In this document: positions 23,001-35,000 of the stretch, in pieces
Layout of the letters: each line of letters begins with the position of its first letter
Numbering within the stretch: position 1 is the stretch's first letter
DNA from: Larimichthys crocea
Lineage: Eukaryota; Chordata; Actinopteri; Sciaenidae
Length of the DNA stretch: 64,000 bases
Direction of reading: 5' to 3'
Assembly: GCF_000972845.2 (NCBI RefSeq)
Contig: NC_040026.1
Location: 372,885-436,884, forward strand
Position numbers and translations under genes: made by a program
The notes under the pieces: model-generated
What the model saw: only the letters and a program-made list of their open reading frames with translations
What the model was told of the DNA's origin: nothing
Database searches by the model: none

Positions 23001-26000
23001 TAGCATGTTAGCAAGTAGCATGTATTTAATTCTTAGTGGGGTTAGGGTTAAGGTTAGCATGTTAGCAAGTAGCATGTATTTAATTCCTAGTGGCTAATGG
23101 CTGACGCGCTAGCAATTAATATTAGCAGGTTAACATTAGCATGTTAACATTACCATGTATTCTCATCGACTAAAAATTATGGGCTAGCACTGACGTGCTA
23201 GGAATTAGCATGTTAGCAAGTAGCATGTATTTAATTCCTAGTGTTAATTAGGGTGCTAATTAGTTAATTTTGGCATTTCCTTGCTAATGTTAGCAGTTAG
23301 CATGTCTTTACAGTTAGCTGCTCTGCTTTCTCTGTCGGCCATTTTACACAGACAAGTTCAAATTAAGCCAATAACTGCTAAAATGGCCGCCACTGGGCTT
23401 CTGCCTGCCTGCTCTAAGAGCAGTTACTGCACCTGTTGTCAGTTGGAACTTCAGTTAGAAATCCTGACAGAGAGAGAGAGGAAATGCTGAGACCACGCCT
23501 CGAAGAGTGTCTGTAGTGGTGCATTTGAGGCCACGGTAGTCGAATACGTTTTATTTTTTCACTGATTTTTCTCCCTGCTCCTCACTCTAGCTGATGATGT
23601 CATCCACTCTAGCACAAACATTCCGCCACATACACACCCATTATAAACCCAGAAATTTGACTAAAAACCTGCTCAACTTTGAGCCTTGATAGTTTAAAAA
23701 CGGTAAAAGCTGTCTATAAGTGTAGTGAATCCCTGAAGAGAAGGCAAGCATACCTACGTTTTAAAGTTCAAATGAAGTCTCTCTGTGAAAGTATGCTAGA
23801 GCAGTTCATTGTTGAAAATGTCTGTTGAAATTTTTTTTTTGCGTGCTTCCCCATTCATTCCCTATGGGAAAAACTCACAAATCTCTTATAAAAGTAATAG
23901 CACGGTCCTCTCACCACTGCAGGCCACATTAAATGACGAAAAAGGGTGGAAAATGAATAATGAAAAAAGAAACACGCAGAAGAACAATAGCTGACAAGTG
24001 CCTACAGAGCTTGCTAGCTCTGTGAGTAGTTGACGAGTGTCGTAGTCACTTGTCACTAATAAAGATTTGGATAACAATAGTGTGGGAGCCCTTTGGGCAC
24101 ACACACCAATAAGCGGAAGAAGAATAAGCCCGAGAGGTGTTAAAGAGTGTGCTCTTTCAGGCACACTCAGTAAGCGCGGTGGATAACATATAGTGTGCGC
24201 CTTACACGCACACTCAATAATTAATAAAGGCAGGGTGTCGTTTAGCTCAGTTAGAGCATCCTCCTCATGTACGAAGGCTCAGAAGCGGCCCGGCGTTCGA
24301 ATTGGTCGTTCCCCATCTCTCTCTCCCCACCTTCCTGTCACTTCTTCAGCTGTCTCTATCAAAATAAAGCTTGAAAAGGCCAAAATATATCTTTTAAAAA
24401 AAATGACTTCAATTCTAAAGAATTAATAAAAGCTTACGGCTCTGTGACGTAGGAACACAGTTATTCCCCAACCTATAGAGAGGCAGGTTGTGTAATGGTG
24501 TGTAGCGAGGAGCATCCAGAATATAAACACTGGGAGGGTTAAGTTAAGTCAACTAAGTCAGCAGTGCAGCAGCTTGCATGTCATGGATTCCAGGAGGCAG
24601 TGCTAAAGAACTGTTGTGCACATCTGTGTATTGTAGCATTGTGTATATTGTTACAGTATCCTTAAATCCCTCGCCTCCTACACTGTAATAAAAGGTCAAA
24701 GCATATTATCCTTGAATACACCCATCCTGCTTCTTTATTCACTTTCCCTAAATTTGTAATTAAAATTTGTCCACCTTAATCTTACCTAAGTTGAGGCCCT
24801 GAAAGGCTCCCACAGTGATATATCTGTCCATGGGGCTCATGGAGGGACAGTACATTTCTATAGATGTGACTGAGACAGTTTAACAGCCCAGGGACTGTGC
24901 TGATGTCTATCTTCTTGTTTCAGAGCCAGAGATAATCTGTCACCTCTGTCTCTGCAGGAGCGCTGTCCTACGCTGAGCTGGGGACTTGTATTAAGAAGTC
25001 CGGTGGACATTACACGTATATAATGGAAGCCTTTGGACCTCAGATGGCTTTCATAAGGCTATGGGCTGATCTCATTGCTATAAGGTAATGTCTGCTTCCT
25101 TAATTCAAGGTTACTGAACCTAATCTTAAACTTAACGCTGCCTTAATCAATATTTTGACAACAATAAAATCATGTGACATTTGTATTGACAGAGAGAAGT
25201 ACGCAAATATGCTGTGTCTCTCAGCTCTATGGAGCATTGTCCAGTGCATTCTTATGTTTTGACCTCATGGTTTGGTTGGGCTCTCATCAGCCTGGTTTCC
25301 AGCAGCAGCAGCAGCAGCTCTTTTCAGTGAAAAATCAAATCAAATCAATTTTATTTGTACAGATGTAGCAACTTAAAAGTTCCCGTGTTTCCGTGACGGG
25401 ACCGTGACAGGGCCGTGACTGGTCCTTGACAGGTCCTTGAAAGGTCCTTGGCTGGCACGTGACCGAAATGTAATCCCCCGCGATGACGTAGTCAGTGAGG
25501 GGGATTACCCCTAGAATAACCTAGATGTTATTGATTTGGTAAACAGTTAACCAATAATAAATAAAATACCTCATAACATTAATGTGACTTGTCGAAAGCT
25601 GGGCGCAGAGGAGACCACCGGGCTCTGGCTCCGTCCAGCCTGGACTAAAACACAGCACGGACACTTCAGAAACTATTCGGAATGAGTTAAAATGATTTTT
25701 TAAATAGACAAAGTAGTTTTCAAGACCACAGTCAATCGATCAAAGGGTCTTAACATGAACGATGAGAGACTAATTTGTTGAAGTGGAACAAACACACAAT
25801 AATTTATGACACAACAGATCCTTTTTTATAATCCTTCCACGTCGGAGAAGCAAAATCAGTTGTTGTGTTTTTCTTTATACACAGTTTATCGCAGGGTCTC
25901 CGCGTAGATTCAGGATTATTGCGTGATCTCGTGTGAATACTGCTGGTCGCAGGCTGCCGTCATGCTGCTGTCAGACGCCCGGTGGGGAAGCTGACGGACC

Positions 26001-29000
26001 CTTTAGAAATCCCCAGTCAGCAGAATAGAGTTTAAACTAGAAAATTTCTAAAGAAATTTTGAGTGTGCGTGACTCTGGCACGTGACTCTCCCCCATACAT
26101 CATTGACATGTTGAGTAGTTTACAGAATACTAGAGTGCCTGACTCTGGCCCCGTCGCCCCATACATTATTACTGGCACTGCTCGGAAATAAGTACTAGAA
26201 AATTAATTCCCGCAGAAATTTGTGAGAGTGACGAGTGGGCTGTTGCGGGGGTCTGTATTCGAAAAGAACCTCAAATAGTCATTTTTAACATGTTTATGTA
26301 GACACAGGAGCAACATTGGCATGTTAACATTAGCATGTTAGCGCGATGCGCTCGCATTAACATGTAACATAGATGTTTAACATAAATGCTAGCGGAAGCG
26401 CTAGAAATTACATTAGCATGTTATCATACATGTGAACATTAGCATGTTAGCGCTGACGCGCTAGAAGTTCACATTAGCATGTTAACATTAGCATGTTAAT
26501 GCTGATGCATTAACAATTAACATTAACATGTTAACATTAACATTTTAGCGCTGATTGCTTGACATGCTTTGCAATTAACATTAGCATGTAACATTAGCAT
26601 GTTAACATTAACATGTTAACATCAGCATGTTAGCGCTGACGCGCTAGCAATTAACATTACATGTTAGCATTAACATGTTCACATTACCATGTTAACATTA
26701 GATGTTACTGCTGATGCGTTAACATTAACATTAGCATTTTTGCATTAGCATGTTTATCAATAGCAATTAGCATTACATGTTAACGTTGATGCGCTGGTGT
26801 GCTGGCAATTAACATTAGCATGGTTAACATTAGCATGTTAGCGCTGATGCGCTGACGCACTAGCAGTTATCATTAACATGTTAACATTGCATGTTAACAT
26901 TAACATGTTAACAATTAGCATGTTAGCAAGTAGTAGTTATTCTTAGTGTCTTAACATTAATGGCTAACACTGACGTGCTTTCAATCAACATAGCATGTTA
27001 ACATTAGCATGTTAGGAAGTAGAATGTATTTCATCCTAGTGGTAGTTAATTGCTACGGTGACGCGCTACAAATTAATATTAGCAGGTTCGCATTACCATG
27101 TTAACATTAGCATGTATTCTTAGTGACTAAAAATTATGGGCTGCACTGACGTGCTAATAATTAACATTAGCACATTAGCATTAATATGTTAGCAAGTAGC
27201 ATGTATTTAATTCCTACTGGCTAATGGTAATTGCTAGCGCTGACACGCTATGTTAGCAATTAACATGTATTAATTCTTAGTGGCTAGTGCGAGCTAACGC
27301 ACTAGCAATTAACATTAACTTTTAACATTAGCATGTTAGCGTAGCATGTAATATTAATTCTTAGTGGGGTTAGGGTAAGGTTAGCATGTTAGCAAGTAGC
27401 ATGTATTTAATTCCTAGTGGTAATGGTGACGCGCTAGCAATTAATATTAGCAGGTTAACATAGCATGTTAACATTACCATGTATTCTCATCGACTAAAAT
27501 ATGGGCTAGACTGACGTGCAGGAATTAGCATGTTAGCAAGTAGCATGTATTAATTCCTAGTGTTAATTAGGGTGCGAATTAGTAATTTTGGCATTTCCTT
27601 GCTAATGTTAGCAGTAGCATGTCTTACAGTTAGCTGCTCTGCTTTCTCTGTCGGCCATTTTACACAGACAAGTTCAAATTAAGCCAATAACTGCTAAAAT
27701 GGCCGCACTGGGCTTTCTGCCTGCCTGCTCTAAGAGCAGTTACTGCACCTGTTGTCATTTGGAACTCAGTTAGAATCCGGACAGAGAGAGAGAGGAAATG
27801 CTGAGACCAAGCCTCGAAGAGTGTCTGTAGGGGGCATTTGAGGCCACGGTAGTCGAATACGTTTTATTTTTTCACTGATTTTTCTCCCTGCTCCTCACTC
27901 TAGCTGATGATGTCATCCACTCAGCACAAAACATTCCGCCACATACACACCCATTATAAACCAGAAATTTGACTAAAAACCTGCTCAACTTTGAGCCTTG
28001 ATAGTTTTAAAAACGGTAAAAGCTGTCTATAAGTGTAGTGAATCCCTGAAGAGAAGGCAAGCATACTACGTTTAAAGTTTAAATGAAGTCTCTCTGTGAA
28101 AGTATGCTAGAGCAGTTCATTGTTGAAAATGTTCTGTTGAATTTTTTTTTTGCGTGCTTCCCCATCATTCCTATGGGAAAAACTCACAAATCCTTATAAA
28201 AGTAATAGCAGGTCCTCTCCACTGCAGGCCGCATTAATGACGAAAAAGGGTGGAAAATGAATAAGGAAAAAAGAAACAGCAGAAGAACAATAGCTGACAA
28301 GTGCCTACAGAGCTTGCTAGCTCTGTGAGTAGTTGACGAGTGTCGTAGTCACTTGTCACTAATAAAGATTTGGATAACAATAGTGTGGGAGCCCTTTGGG
28401 CACACACACCAATAAGCGGAAGAAGAATAAGCCCGAGAGGTGTTAAAGAGTGTGCTCTTTCAGGCACACTCAGTAAGCGCGGTGGATAACATATAGTGGT
28501 GCGCTTACACACACACTCAATAATTAAAGGCAGGGTGTCGTTTAGCTCAGTTAGAGCATCCCCTCATGTACGAAGGCTCAGAAGCGGCCCGGCGTTCGAA
28601 TTGGTCGTTCCCCATCTCTCTCTCCCACCTTCCTGTCACTTCTTCAGCTGTCTCTATCAAAATAAAGCTTGAAAAGGCCAAAATATATCTTTTAAAAAAA
28701 CTTAATTCTAAAGAATTAATAAAAGCTTACGGCTCTGTGACGTAGGAACACAGTTATTCCCCAAACCTATAGAGAGGCAGGTTGTGTAATGGTGTGTAGC
28801 GAGGAGCATCAGAATATAAACACTGGGAGGGTTAAGTTAAGTCAACTAAGTCAGCAGTGCAGCAGCTTGCATGTCATGGATTCCAGGAGGCAGTGCTAAA
28901 GAACTGTTGTGCACATCTGTGTATTGTAGCATTGTGTATATTTTTACAGTATCCTTAAATCCCTCGCCTCCTACACTGTAATAAAAGGTCAAAGCATATT

Positions 29001-32000
29001 ATCCTTGAATACACCCATCCTGCTTCTTTATTCACTTTCCCTAAATTTGTAATTAAAATTTGTCCACCTTAACTTACCAAGTTGAGGCCCTGAAAGGCTC
29101 CCACAGTGATATATCTGTCCATGGGGCTCATGGAGGGACAGTACATTTCTATAGATGTGACTGAGACAGTTTAACCAGCCCAGGGACTGTGCTGATGTCT
29201 ATCTTCTTGTTTCAGAGCCAGAGATAATCGTCACCTCTGTCTCTGCAGGAGCGCTGTCCTACGCTGAGCTGGGGACTTGTATTAAAAAGTCCGGTGGACA
29301 TTACACATATATAATGGAAGCCTTTGGACCTCAGATGGCTTTCATAAGGCTATGGGCTGATCTCATTGCTATAAGGTAATGTCTGCTTCCTTAATTCAAG
29401 GTTACTGAACCTAATCTTAAACTTAACGCTGCCTTAATCAATATTTGACAACAATAAAATCATGTGACATTTGTATTGACAGAGAGAAGTACGCAATATG
29501 CTGTGTCTCTCAGCTCTATGGAGCATTGCCAGTGATTCTTATGTTTTGACTCATGGTTTGGTTGGGCTCTCATCAGCCTGGTTTCCAGCAGCAGCAGCAG
29601 CAGTCTTTTCAGTGAAAAATCAAATCAAATCAATTTTATTTGTACAGATGTAGCAACTTAAAAGTTCCCGGTTTCCGTGACGGGACCGTGACAGGGCCGT
29701 GACTGGTCCTTGACAGGTCCTTGAAAGGTCCTTGGCTGGCACGTGACCGAAATGTAATCCCCCGCGATGACGTAGTCAGTGAGGGCCCGACTGGAAACGC
29801 CCCTAAGCAGTCTGTGTGAAAACCAGCTGCAATGCCTCATTTGTCCACGGGGAGGAGCCAGTGATGTTCCGCTCTCACCGTAGACTGTATAACTAAGACA
29901 CATCTGAACAGATACGCTGGGGTGAGCGGGTGACCCGATCAGCTGAGACAGAGCACAATCATGGATTGGTTAGTGGTGCAAAGGATCATCATGAGTCCGT
30001 GCATATNNNNNNNNNNCGCCCCCCACAGCACCAAGTATTCCGCGGATCGGTTGATGGGGAAAAACAGTTGTGATAAGATAACACTGAGGCAGCACTGCAG
30101 CCGCAACTCCATGTCACGCACAACAACATCATGCCAACATAAACTTGTTATTAAAGAAAACTCTGCCTGTAACTGTTTTTTAAGAGTTATATCTGTGTGA
30201 TGCTTTCTGAAGCCTGCAGTATGAAACACGTTCGATTTCTGAGTATTCCTCTGAACGCCATAGTGGCCATATTGATAGTACAGTATACTGTACAGTATGA
30301 TGGATACTGATGTCCAGCTGTGGCTTTCACTACATGCAGATTAAGAGGGAGCGACAGAGAGAGAGAGTGCGCGAGAGAAAAGCTTCGGTAATTATGTACA
30401 GTGAGGACAGAATAACCTAGATGTTGTTGATTTGGTAAACAGTTAACCAATAATAAATAAAATATATCATAACATTAATGTGACTTGTCGAAAGCTGGGC
30501 GCAGAGGAGACCACCGGGCTCTGGCTCCCTCCAGCATGAACTAAAACACAGCACGGACACTTCAGAAACTATTCGGAATGAGTACTGTACTGTAGGTTCC
30601 TGACCCCTGATCTATGGCCACCACTAGTCTTTACATAATTACTGAAGCGTCTCTTCTCTTGTGCTCGCGCACTCTCTCTCGCTCATCTGCATGTAAACAA
30701 CAAACTAACCCTTAAAAAAGTTACAAAAAACGGTTCGGACGTCTCGGGGCTGCCAGGCCTGTCTGTCAGACCTGCAGATACAAGCGAGGGTTTATTTTTT
30801 TAATTAACAGTTTATTTGGAGGGGAGGGCTTGGTGTTGTTGTGCGCGACATAGAGCTGCAGAGCCATCGTATCATATTTGATACATGAGTTTCTGAGACC
30901 TCTATCTCATCATCAACAATCCTGCCCTAAAAAACCCGTTGTATGTAATCTGATACATGTGTTCTGCCCCCTGCTGGACTATCATGTCACTACAGGCAGC
31001 TAAGTCTTGTTTTGGTCATTTCCAACATGGCCGCCCCCAGTAAATGGTCCTCCCGCTTTTTTTAGGAAATCTTTGCTAATGTTTGAGAAGCCACGGGGAA
31101 TAACATCAAATTCTAAGAAATTTTTTGGCAAAAGTTGTTCATTCATTGAAAAGATGCACTATTTATTAAGTAACTATTCTTTATATTACAAAATAATCGT
31201 GTTAAAATGTCTGTATCAATTTAATACAAGTATAAAATGTATTTTTTCTCCAAGCTGTCATTTCTCGTTTTTTGTAATTTAATCTACATAATGCTTACCT
31301 AAATACAACACACAACTATTTTGATGACTTCATTAATCGAATTAATCACTGAAATGCCATCTTTAAATACATTTGTTATTTACAATAACAATTCCTCTGA
31401 CTAATGTCTATGGCTATATGTAGGTCTATTTTTAGATGTCAAAAAGGCTAGAGGAAGAACAGAGAAAGAGAAAAGCACATTGAAAATGTCTCAACATGAT
31501 AATGGATGGTGTACAAGTGACGAGCAGTTGGCAGAAGATGATGAGGCTGAGGATGAGGAATGGAACTCCTCCGGATAGGCAGGAAGTTCAGATTGCAGTG
31601 ATGAGGAAGACAAACAAGAAGGAACATGTAGCCCAGACAAGCACCGACAGTTCTAACAACCACAGGACACAATCAGAAAAGGAGTCGGTGAGAGCAATGA
31701 AAAAGGAAGGAACTCAGATGGAAAAAAATAGAATATCAAGGCTCCATCTGTTGTTTGTTGCATGTGTTGATGAAGGGACAGAGGACAGGTATGACTGGAC
31801 ACCATACATGTATTTCAAACAGTCTGTCACTAATGAAATGTTACAGGAAACTGCAGGGCAAACAAACCTGTACAGTGTGCAAAAACAGGGCAAAGAGAAG
31901 TGCCAAAGAGATAGAGCAGGTTCTAGGCATGTACATGCATATGGGGTTAGTGCAGATGTCCATTGTGAGAGCCTACTGGGAGATGGAGACAAAGCCTCCC

Positions 32001-35000
32001 CACACGTTTGTGATGTGATTGTCTCGAGTGCGATTTCAGAAATTGCGACACTGTTGCATTTTCAGGACAACTCCACTGTCTCTGACGAGGCAAAGAAAGA
32101 TAAACTGTGGAGCTCAGGCCATGGTTACAAAAAACTGCGTGAAAATTTCTTTGTGTACCTCCTGAAGAGTGCCATGCAGTTGATGAAATTATGGTGGTAT
32201 TCAAGGGAAAGTCTCATCTGCGTGTTTACATTCCTGCAAAACCTCACAAATGGGGTTTCAAGATGTGGGGACGTGCTGGACAAAGTGGCTTCCTTTATGA
32301 CTTTGATGTCTGTCAAGGTGCAGAAAATCCACAAGAGAGAAAGTCTTAATTGTGTTCAGGACGAGTGTGCTGAAAATGACATCACACACTTCCAGCAGGA
32401 AAAATCACAAGGTCTTTGGGACAACTACTTTTCATCAGTTCCCTGGTGCAACGCCTAAAAGAGAGAGGAATCCACTACATTGGTACTATCCGGATGAACA
32501 GGGTGAAAGACTGCAACATTATGGACGAAAAAGAACTGAAGAAAAGTGGAAGAGGGTCAGTGGACTTCAGAGTGAACCAGGACAGCAACATCATTGTAAG
32601 ATGGTATGCAACACAGAAGTGAACTGATTCCTCTTTTTTTGGCATTGAACCTGTGGGGAAGTGTGAAACGCTGGGATCGCCAAATCCAAAATTACATAGT
32701 GGTTCCGGCCAGCCATTGTTGAACTTATAACAAGTTCATGGGAGGTTGTGGATCTCCTTGATATGCTGTCTGCACTTTACAAGTTTCCAGCTCAATCTCG
32801 AAGGATGGTACATGTTTATATCTGGTGCACACTGCACAGTTGCAGTCATAAATGCATGGAACCTCTAAGAAGAGACCAGACAGAAGCTTGAGCCAAGAAG
32901 AAACCCTGGCTCCTATGCGAAGGTTCAGGGCTTTGGTGGTACTCTCTCACAAGCGCAGGAAAGTCCACGGGTGGCGACCACATCCTCCCCTGAGGCGACT
33001 CCACACTCCACCCCGCGTAAAGGCCAAGCTGCACTGTGCTCTCTTGATGTAAGAACAGGATGTGCACTGACCTTTTTCCTACATGGGAAACTCGACGAGA
33101 GATGCAAAGCATCTGCAGGGGCAATCACTTTTCATATGTCTACTGTGGAACTTGGGTTTTTTAAAAAGATGGACCAGTGATATTTAAACTGACGGCAAAT
33201 CGGTTTGCATAGTTCAAGGTCCAGCTTTTTCATTCTAGGGCCAGCTTGCAAAAGGTGAAGCCCTTCCTTGCACCAAAAGCCTTTTGAAAACCAGTAATCC
33301 ACGCCTTCATCACATCGCAGCTGGATTCTGTAACGCCACTTTATCTTGAGTCAAGCATCCTCCCTCGCATGTCTCCAGTGGTATATTCAAAATGCTGCTG
33401 CTCGCCTCCTAACTGGAACCCGAAGGGGAACACATTACTTCCCATTGTAGCCTCTTCCACTGGCTTCTCTGCCATTTTTTAAAATCCATTTAGATTCTTT
33501 ATTGGTTTTTAAACTTCCTTAAATGGTTCCCTACCCGCCTTACCTCTCTGAGCTGCTCACCCAACACCCTTGCCCGGTGCCTTCGGTCAGTTGATCGTTG
33601 CTCCTGGAGTTACCAAGGGCTAAACGGGGAAGGGGCTCAGAGGGGATAGGGCCCTTTTCTTGTTTGCGGTCCTAAATTTGGAATGACATCCCTTTACGCA
33701 TTAGACAACGCCCCTCTTCACTGTCCATTTTTAAAACACTTCTTTAGAACCCATTTTTATTCCTTGCTTTTAACCCGCAATGCGACCTCAAAACAAAAAT
33801 AAGTTAGTGTGTTTTTGTGTGTCCTGTGTGTTACAAAAAATAACATTTCCCTCTCTCCTTGCTGTTAAAAATGATAAATTATGTTTAAATTACTTAAGTT
33901 TTCAAAACAAAAAAAAAAAAAAAAGTTCATGTCTGTGTTTGTTCAAAATGATTTCCAGAGTGTGTATGGAATTTATTTAATGACCATGTGACATTAAGGT
34001 TTTTCATGTTAAGGGCTAGCTGGACTATAACCCAGATGCAGACACACAAGGGAAGCAGATGGATGAAGTTAACTAGTTTATTGTTTTTAAGGCAGGTTTG
34101 GTTCAGGGCTGGACAGGGATGACACAGGAGAGTCTCCCCGGAGGCTGGATCCAGAGCAGGACTTGGTGAGCAGGCGAGGGCAACAGGTTCAGACGTCAAG
34201 GGCTGGAGAGCTGAGCAGAGCAGGCTACAATCTACAGGGGCGAGATCACAAAAATCTGCACAGGGGACAACCATAAGAACAATATCTGTGGGTTGATGCG
34301 CAGAACTAACGATCAGTGGCTACGATCTGGCAGCGTGGTAGTGCAGGGCTGAGTATAAGTAGGTTGCAGGATGATCAGATGGCGCCGCTGGTGGTTCCTG
34401 CTCTACTCTGCCTCCAGCACACCTGAAACAATCACACAACAAAGACTGGGGACAGGACAATTAACCCTGGAGGACGGAGTGGCAGAGGCGTAGTAACATC
34501 GGGAAAAAAACGGAAATTCATTAAGGAGTTAAGAGATAGATACTTCTTGGAAATAATGTATCAATGCAGGGGGCATCTCAAGGTGGCACAATCCCTCAAG
34601 AAATAAATCATGATAATATATCAAGGGAGGGTAGGCCTCGGTGGACATGAAATGTGATAATTCTTAGTTACGTACACTCTTGTTTTACTCCCAACAAATG
34701 GTTTGCGTTCTCCCGGCAAATGGGTTTTTTTATACGCCCCTGTGTGTCTTTCCTCTTTCGTCCTAATGTAATAATGGACCTGACTGAACAGCTCCAAAAC
34801 GTATGTCTGCACGCTTAACCTGTGCAAAACTGGAAAGTAGAAAAGCCTTTTTAGTGAAGCGCTGCTATCGTGGGCTCCTAAAATGTCGCTATCACTGACT
34901 GCACTGTCAAAACAAAACTCCCCCACACCTGAAACAAAAACACCATGCTCTTCTAAAAATCACATCATGTCAAAGAGCTTCAAATTTTCCCTAACCTTAC

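Larger units (their letters stand above)
20004..24957 (+). other. slc7a11: slc7a11 intron 1
   Basis: GT-AG intron of 4.95 kb to the first copy of exon 2. The first 1.5 kb hold no recognised element. From 21,524 it enters the duplicated block with the minisatellite and the SINE. Short ORFs such as 21,253-21,471 and 21,502-21,702 match nothing I know. Confidence 0.8.
21524..25693 (+). repeat. Tandem duplication, copy A (contains exon 2A)
   Basis: Starts cagtcaatcgatcaaagg and runs colinear with 25,729-30,583. It includes the 14-bp minisatellite, a conserved ~0.9 kb unique part, a tRNA-SINE, exon 2A and its flanks, and part of the arm repeat. Relative to copy B it lacks ~0.6 kb of arm repeat (between 25,501 and 25,513) and ~0.15 kb of minisatellite. 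The two copies are extremely similar apart from small indels. Confidence 0.85.
25729..30583 (+). repeat. Tandem duplication, copy B (contains exon 2B and the N gap)
   Basis: Second copy of the block at 21,524-25,693, in the same order and orientation. Compared with A it carries many single-base deletions and insertions scattered through non-coding parts, a longer minisatellite, and the full arm-repeat interior. It also contains ten Ns. The pattern fits either an allelic haplotype placed in tandem or poorly polished long-read sequence at a gap; a true recent duplication is also possible. Confidence 0.85.

Noticed and set aside
22111..23305. CRISPR-like or other repeat-spacer array
   Set aside because: Repeats are contiguous and degenerate with no unique spacers, in a vertebrate intron; it is a minisatellite.
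24243..24305. tRNA gene (A and B box motifs)
   Set aside because: The B box is followed by a SINE body and A-rich tail, the stems do not pair, and the unit is a common fish SINE type, so I call a tRNA-derived SINE.
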